Assembly: GCA_017743475.1 (NCBI GenBank)
Contig: JAGHYV010000020.1
Coordinates: 1-61,323, forward strand
Origin: Roseiflexus sp.
GTDB lineage: Bacteria > Chloroflexota > Chloroflexia > Chloroflexales > Roseiflexaceae
DNA: 61,323 nucleotides
Reading direction: 5' to 3'
Part shown: positions 56,202 through 61,323 of the stretch, piece after piece
How positions within the stretch are numbered: position 1 is the stretch's first letter
Layout of the letters: every line of letters begins with the position of its first letter
Position numbers and translations under genes: made by a program
Notes under the pieces: generated by a model
The model's database searches: none
What the model saw: only the letters and a program-made list of their open reading frames with translations
Told to the model about the DNA's origin: nothing

Positions 56202-57317
56202 ATGATGAACATACCTGGCGAATACACGCCGACGACGCGCCATGCGTTACGCGAGGCGATCCTGAACCCGCGTTTCTACACGACCGACTTTCGTGCAATT
56301 GATCGGCTGAATGTTGCGCACATGCGTGATGAGTTTGATTGGATCCGCAATGAGTTCGAGGTTGATTACAACCAGAAGCATTTTGTGCGCAACGATGAGT
56401 TCCTGGCGAATTTCGACGATATGCCAGCGCGAGATCTCTTCATCGAGTTCCTTGAACGAAGTTGCACGGCGGAGTTCAGTGGATGTCTGCTCTACGCAGA
56501 AATGGTCAAGCACCTGCACGATCCGACACTCAAGGCGATCTTTCGCTGCATGAGCCGCGATGAAGGTCGTCATGCCGGTTTTCTGAACAAAACCATGGCT
56601 GACCTGGGCGTCGAGATGAATCTGCAGGTGCTTCATAAGCGCAAGAAATACACCTATTTTCAGCCGAAGTTTATTTTCTACAGCGTCTACCTGTCGGAGA
56701 AGATCGGTTACGCCCGCTACATCACGATTTATCGTCACTTGCAGCAATACCCGCAGGGCATGATCCATCCGATCTTCAAATGGTTCGAGAAGTGGTGCAA
56801 CGACGAATACCGCCACGGGGAGTTCTTCTCGTTGTTGATGCGCAGTCAGCCGGATCTGCTAAGTGGCGGCAATCTGCGCTGGATCCGCTTCTTCATGCTT
56901 GCGGTGTACGCCACGATGTACCTGAACGATGCCCGTCGCGCCGGTTTTTATAAGGCGCTCGGTCTTGACTGGCGCGACTACGATCAACGGGTGATCCGCC
57001 TGACGAACCATATCGCCACGCAGGTGTTCCCGGTGACGCTGCCGGTCGATGATCCGCGCTTCTTCCGTCATCTCGACGCATGTGTGAAGTATGACGCTCA
57101 GATGCGTGCGCTCGAAGGGCGCAGCGATCCGATTGCGACTGCGCAGCGGGCGCGGCTGGGTGCTGCGATTGCGGCGCGTCTCCTGGCGACCTACCGCCTG
57201 CCGGTCGTGCCGACCACCGACGCCAACCGCTGGCAGGGGCTTGAAGGCTTTCCGAGCTATCCGGGTCCAGGCTGGAAACAGGATGCAACGCTCAATCAGC
57301 GGGTCGTATCCGCATGA
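56202..57317 (+). CDS. acsF: Aerobic Mg-protoporphyrin IX monomethyl ester cyclase
   Basis: 371 residues, standard AcsF length. GGAGAGAG precedes two adjacent ATGs (56202 and 56205). Diiron motifs: E85/E91 region in LERSCTAEFSG, E121-GR-H124 (SRDEGRHAGFLNK) and E202-YR-H205 (NDEYRHGEFF). It closes ring E using O2, making protochlorophyllide. Upstream lies the 109-residue protein and downstream bchH. No Ycf54 homologue is evident in the window. Confidence 0.96.
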   Translation: MMNIPGEYTPTTRHALREAILNPRFYTTDFRAIDRLNVAHMRDEFDWIRNEFEVDYNQKHFVRNDEFLANFDDMPARDLFIEFLERSCTAEFSGCLLYAEMVKHLHDPTLKAIFRCMSRDEGRHAGFLNKTMADLGVEMNLQVLHKRKKYTYFQPKFIFYSVYLSEKIGYARYITIYRHLQQYPQGMIHPIFKWFEKWCNDEYRHGEFFSLLMRSQPDLLSGGNLRWIRFFMLAVYATMYLNDARRAGFYKALGLDWRDYDQRVIRLTNHIATQVFPVTLPVDDPRFFRHLDACVKYDAQMRALEGRSDPIATAQRARLGAAIAARLLATYRLPVVPTTDANRWQGLEGFPSYPGPGWKQDATLNQRVVSA

Positions 57318-57364
57318 ATGATTGGATGCACCGCATTCCATAACGTAACTATAAGGACTCTGCC

Positions 57365-60300
57365 ATGCGATTCGTCTTTTTGACCATGGACGGTAATCAC
57401 TTCGCGGCGTTGCGCAAAGGAGCGGAATTGTTGCGCCGCGATGAGGGGATCGCCCTGAGCCTGGGATGCTATGACACGAATGCGCTGCGAACCGAAGCGG
57501 ACTGGCAACGCCTGGCGGATGATGTGGCAGCATGTGATTTCGTCTTCGGCTCGATGCTCTTCGGCGAGGAGTTCGTTCGCCCGCTGGAGCGCGTGCTGGA
57601 ACAGGCGCACGCGCCAGTCTGCATTATCACCAGCAATCCGGCGCTGATCCGGAAGACGCGCATCGGTCATTTCGATCTGCGGAAGAAGGTGGAGGAGCAG
57701 GAGGCGTCGCTGCTCAGTCGCTGGATGCATAAGTTCCGTCCAAAGAACGGGCGCGGCGAGGGGCAACGGCAACTGGCGCTGATACGCAACCTGGGGCGTG
57801 TGTTGCAGCATATTCCCGGAAAAGCGCGCGATCTGGCAACCTACATCGCTGTTCATCAGTACTGGATGCACAGTTCGCCGGAAAATCTGCGCCGCATGTT
57901 GGCAATGCTGATCGAACGCTACGTGCCGGGGTATCAGTGGCGCCTGAAGGTGCTGCCGCCGATTGAGTATCCCGATGTGGCGCTGCTGCATCCCGATGCG
58001 CCGGAACCGTTCGGTGACGAGCGGGAGTACGCACAGTGGCTGGCGCAGCGTTCCAGACGGCGCAAGGGTGAGACGGTCAAGGGAACCGTCGGTTTGCTGA
58101 CGTTACGCACAGTGGCGTTGAGCGGCAATATGGCGCATTTGCACGCACTCTACCGGGCGCTGGAGCAGCGCGGTCTTGAGGTTCGCATGGCATATGCTGC
58201 TGGTCTCGATTTCCGTCCGGCGATTGAGCGTTTCTTCATGGAACGCCAGGCGCAGCACCACTGGTTCGGCGCTGCAAAGACCCCTCGCCATCCCCGCCGG
58301 GCAACGGTCGATGTCCTGGTCAACGGCGTGGGCTTTGCCCTGGTCGGCGGGATGGCGGCAAGCCAGCCAGAGGAAGCGGTTGCAGCGCTCAGCGATCTCG
58401 ATGTTTCGTATCTGAGTCTGGTGCCCCTCTCTTTCCAGCGAGTCGAAGAGTGGCAGCGCGACGATGCCGGACTCTCCCCGATTCAGGTGGCGATGAATGT
58501 GGCGCTGCCGGAACTCGATGGTGCGACCGAGCCGCTGGTTTTTGGCGGACCGACCGCCGGCAGTGATCAGTTTGTGCCGTTGCCCGATCAGATTGAACTT
58601 GCCGCCGGGCGGATCGAGCGGCATGTGGCGCTGCGACGCACGCCAAACCATGCGAAAAAACTGGCGCTGGTGCTCTTCAACTTTCCGCCGAATCTCGGCA
58701 ACGCTGGCACTGCCGCGTATCTCGATGTGTTTGCATCGCTCCATCGTCTGCTCCTGGCATTGCGCGACGCCGGATACACGGTCGAGGTTCCAGAAACGCC
58801 GGAAGAACTGCGCTATCGCGTGGTGCAGCAGAACGCTGAACTGTTCGGCACGCCCGGCAATGTGGCTGCACGTCTCAGCGTCGCTGATTACCGGCGGCTC
58901 TTCCCGGCATACGTGGCTATCGAGCCATTCTGGGGAGCGGCCCCCGGCGAGTTGCTGACCGATGGACGAGATTTCTTCATTTGTGGTCACTTTTTTGGCA
59001 ATGTGTTCGTCGGATTGCAGCCATCCTTCGGCTATGAGCGCGACCCGATGCGTCTGCTGATGGCGAAGGATGCGGCGCCCAACCATGCATTTGCCGCTTT
59101 CTACACATGGTTGACGCATGTGTTCGGCGCGCACGCGGTGGTGCACTTCGGCACCCATGGCGCGCTGGAGTTTATGCCCGGCAAGCAAGCCGGCCTCAGC
59201 GCACAGTGCTGGCCCATGCGGTTGCTCGGTCCGTTGCCGAACATCTACTACTACAGCGTCAACAACCCCAGCGAAGGCACGATTGCAAAGCGACGCAGCG
59301 CAGCAACGCTGGTGAGTTATATGGTCCCGCCGCTCCAGCAGGCTGGTCTGTACAAAGGGTTGCGTCGCCTTAAGGACACGCTCGATGCCTTCCGTGCGCG
59401 ACCCGATCCGGGTGTGCTGGCGGATATTCGCGCACAGGCGGAACAACTGGGCATTGGCAGCGAGTCGCTCGATGCTGCAAACGATGAAGCATATGTGGCA
59501 TCACTGGCGCATGAACTGATCCAGATCGAGCAACGCATGATCCCGGTGGGATTGCACGTTCTCGATAAGGCCCCCGATCCCGCCGAACTTGCCGATGTGC
59601 TGGCGCTGGTTGCCGCATTCGCCCGTCCTCCAGGTGTCGAATACCCGCTGACCCATCTGGTGGCCACAGCGCTGGGGCACGATTACGGTCGTTTGCAGGC
59701 GGCGCTGCGCCACGATCTGCGCGCCCAGGAGATCTTTCAGCAGATCGATGTGATCGTGCGTGATGCGGTGCGTGCGCTGGTGGACGAGTATCGGAGTCGG
59801 GAGTCATCGGCGTCTCTGCTGGTTGCGACATTCGAGCGCCTGTTGCAACAGCGCGCACACTTGCCGACCGATACGCTGCGCCGGTTCCGCGCCTATCTCG
59901 AAGCGTTGCTCGACCGGATGGTGCACGACCACGAACTCCGCAACCTGTTGCACGCGCTGGACGGCGGCTACATTCCGCCGTCGCCCGGCAACGATGTGGT
60001 GCGCAACCCGGCTGCCGCGCCGACCGGACGCAATATCCACGGTCTGGATCCCTATCGTGTGCCCACGCCTGCGGCTCAGGCAACCGGCGAACGTCTGGTT
60101 GCCGACTTGCTGGCGCGCCTGACCCGTGATCAGGGACGTATGCCGGAAAGCGTCGCCATCGTGCTGTGGGGTACCGATAACCTGAAGAGTGACGGCGAGG
60201 GGGTGGCGCAGGCGCTGGCGCTCATGGGCGCGCGTCCGGTCACCGACGAACTCGGCAATGTCAGCGACGTGACGCTCATTCCGCTGGAAGAACTGGGCAG

Positions 60301-61216
60301 ACCACGCGTCGATGCAGTGATCACTGTCAGCGGCATCTTCCGCGACCTGTTCGTCCACCAGATGCGCCTGCTGGATAAGGCGGCGCGACTGGCGGCGCAC
60401 GCTGATGAACCGCCAGAGTGGAATTATGTGCGCAAACATGCGCTCGCTCATGCCGCGGAACTCAGCATCAGTCTCGATGACGCTGCCATCCGGGTATTCT
60501 CGAATGCGCCGGGGAGTTACGGTGCGAATGTCAATCACCTGGTGGAAAGCAGCACCTGGAACAGCGATGCCGAAATGAGCGAAGCCTTTGTTGCACGGAA
60601 GAGTTTCACGCTCGACGCGCGCGGCGAATGGCGTGATGCGCGCGCCATCATGGAGCGTGCGCTGGCGACAGTTGACGCCACCTTCCAGAATGTGGACAGT
60701 TTCGAGATTGGGATCAGCGACATCGATCACTACTACGAATATCTGGGTGGCGTAACGAAGAGCGTCGAGAAACTACGCGGCGTCCGCCCGCGCGTCCTGG
60801 TCGCCGAGGCGCTGGCGACCACTGGCGAGCGCATCAGCACGCTGGAGCAACAGGTGCGTATTGAAACCCGCGCCAAACTCTTGAATCCGAAGTGGTTCGA
60901 GGCAATGCTGGCGCACGGCTATCAGGGGGTGCACGAAATCGAAGCGCGCGTCAGCAACACCTATGGCTGGAGCGCCACCGCCGATGCCGTCGAGGGGTGG
61001 GTGTATCAGGGGGTGGCGGAAACCTTCATCCTCGATGAAGCCATGCGTGAGCGACTGGCAAGCCTGAACCCGCATGCTGCCACAGCTATCGCTGGCAGAC
61101 TGCTCGAAGCACACAGTCGTGGGTTCTGGGATGCAGATGAAGCAACCCTCGAAGCGCTTCAAGCCATTTATGCGGATCTTGAGGATCGGTTGGAAGGGGT
61201 TGCGGTTGGATGTTGA
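57365..61216 (+). CDS. bchH: Magnesium chelatase subunit H
   Basis: 1283 residues, full length for BchH. The ATG at 57365 follows AAGGACTC. The CobN/Mg-chelatase domain is marked by HFGTHGALEFMPGKQAGLSA, YYYSVNNPSEGTIAKRRSAA, VVRNPAAAPTGRNIHGLDPY, PESVAIVLWGTDNLKSDGEG and GSYGANVNHLVESSTWNSDA. It binds protoporphyrin IX and Mg2+ for insertion with BchI/BchD, which are not in this window. It is the last complete gene here; Chloroflexota often carry several bchH paralogues. Confidence 0.97.
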   Translation: MRFVFLTMDGNHFAALRKGAELLRRDEGIALSLGCYDTNALRTEADWQRLADDVAACDFVFGSMLFGEEFVRPLERVLEQAHAPVCIITSNPALIRKTRIGHFDLRKKVEEQEASLLSRWMHKFRPKNGRGEGQRQLALIRNLGRVLQHIPGKARDLATYIAVHQYWMHSSPENLRRMLAMLIERYVPGYQWRLKVLPPIEYPDVALLHPDAPEPFGDEREYAQWLAQRSRRRKGETVKGTVGLLTLRTVALSGNMAHLHALYRALEQRGLEVRMAYAAGLDFRPAIERFFMERQAQHHWFGAAKTPRHPRRATVDVLVNGVGFALVGGMAASQPEEAVAALSDLDVSYLSLVPLSFQRVEEWQRDDAGLSPIQVAMNVALPELDGATEPLVFGGPTAGSDQFVPLPDQIELAAGRIERHVALRRTPNHAKKLALVLFNFPPNLGNAGTAAYLDVFASLHRLLLALRDAGYTVEVPETPEELRYRVVQQNAELFGTPGNVAARLSVADYRRLFPAYVAIEPFWGAAPGELLTDGRDFFICGHFFGNVFVGLQPSFGYERDPMRLLMAKDAAPNHAFAAFYTWLTHVFGAHAVVHFGTHGALEFMPGKQAGLSAQCWPMRLLGPLPNIYYYSVNNPSEGTIAKRRSAATLVSYMVPPLQQAGLYKGLRRLKDTLDAFRARPDPGVLADIRAQAEQLGIGSESLDAANDEAYVASLAHELIQIEQRMIPVGLHVLDKAPDPAELADVLALVAAFARPPGVEYPLTHLVATALGHDYGRLQAALRHDLRAQEIFQQIDVIVRDAVRALVDEYRSRESSASLLVATFERLLQQRAHLPTDTLRRFRAYLEALLDRMVHDHELRNLLHALDGGYIPPSPGNDVVRNPAAAPTGRNIHGLDPYRVPTPAAQATGERLVADLLARLTRDQGRMPESVAIVLWGTDNLKSDGEGVAQALALMGARPVTDELGNVSDVTLIPLEELGRPRVDAVITVSGIFRDLFVHQMRLLDKAARLAAHADEPPEWNYVRKHALAHAAELSISLDDAAIRVFSNAPGSYGANVNHLVESSTWNSDAEMSEAFVARKSFTLDARGEWRDARAIMERALATVDATFQNVDSFEIGISDIDHYYEYLGGVTKSVEKLRGVRPRVLVAEALATTGERISTLEQQVRIETRAKLLNPKWFEAMLAHGYQGVHEIEARVSNTYGWSATADAVEGWVYQGVAETFILDEAMRERLASLNPHAATAIAGRLLEAHSRGFWDADEATLEALQAIYADLEDRLEGVAVGC

Positions 61217-61300
61217 GCGTTGAACGCCAGGAATGAAAGGTTAGGCGTTGAGCGTTGAACAACGTTGAACATTAGAACGTTGAACGTTCAACGCCGGGAA
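61205..61300. repeat. GGTTGAGC/GTTGAACG spacer repeat after bchH
   Basis: Units ggcgttgag, gcgttgaac and acgttgaac in tandem, with two copies of CGCC(A/G)GGAATGAAAGG (about 61225 and 61292), the second just before the next start codon. Confidence 0.75.
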
Positions 61301-61315
61301 TGAAAGGAGCGCGCG

Positions 61316-61323
61316 ATGACGCT
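61316..61323 (+). CDS. First codons of a further gene (cut by the window end)
   Basis: ATGACGCT with AAAGGAGC eight bases upstream. Only Met-Thr and two bases of a third codon are visible, so no product can be named. The direction suggests it belongs to the bchH run. Confidence 0.4.

Noticed and set aside
58103-59446. 447-codon minus-strand frame inside bchH
   Set aside because: Antisense shadow; the plus-strand frame has all BchH motifs.

Overview
The window looks like chromosome from a filamentous anoxygenic phototroph of the Chloroflexota, most probably Roseiflexus or a close relative. The reasons are a bacteriochlorophyll set (BchN, BchB, BchL, BchM, AcsF, BchH), two BCH2/PucC-type MFS proteins, Chloroflexota-style housekeeping genes, Uma2-type genes, and the simple heptamer/octamer spacer repeats between genes. 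The genus is inferred from gene content and was not tested by a database search.

Layout. 1-8.8 kb, minus strand: the start of a Uma2-type gene, an interrupted membrane-protein gene, two tandem secreted glycoside-hydrolase-like genes (one dead, one intact), an HtrA protease, an AI-2E-type permease and an RNA 2',3'-cyclic phosphodiesterase. 9-11.7 kb: polyphosphate kinase and, on the plus strand, tRNA-Arg and tRNA-Ser. 11.9-23.2 kb: a DUF1405-like protein, an IS66 remnant, small membrane proteins, a BCH2/PucC-like MFS protein, a ligase-associated DEXH helicase, GNAT and PIG-L enzymes, a YdcF-like protein, and a decaying cluster with a frameshifted hydrolase and an amber-interrupted membrane protein. 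23.4-35.4 kb: polA, a GT2 glycosyltransferase, a two-gene lipoate ligase (LplA plus separate C-terminal domain), efp, a bifunctional NAD(P)HX repair enzyme, a dead Uma2 gene, a FmdB protein, a CBS-ACT protein and a second PIG-L. 35.5-37.3 kb: two nested, degraded transposase genes. 37.4-41.4 kb: rpsF-ssb-rpsR with a clear promoter, then a parvulin-type isomerase and a PH-like membrane protein. 41.4-45.5 kb: sucA-sucB (2-oxoglutarate dehydrogenase E1 and E2). 46-47.5 kb: a fatty-acid desaturase and a truncated toxin-antitoxin pair.

48-61 kb, plus strand: the photosynthesis region. BCH2-type transporter, a class I methyltransferase, bchN, bchB, bchL and bchM form one run. A second run starts with an uncharacterised 109-residue membrane-anchored protein, followed by acsF and bchH. 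Together they cover Mg insertion (BchH), methylation (BchM), ring E closure (AcsF) and dark protochlorophyllide reduction (BchNBL). Both runs are preceded by the same 23-bp palindrome, TGTAGT-N11-ACTACA (48170 and 55757), a candidate shared operator. This, the small protein beside acsF, and the piece of intergenic repeat now translated inside bchB are the most interesting observations. I see no defence island, prophage or CRISPR array.

Regulatory style: most recognisable promoters carry an extended -10 (TG-N-TATAAT type). In three cases it lies only 6-7 bases before the start codon, which suggests leaderless transcripts.
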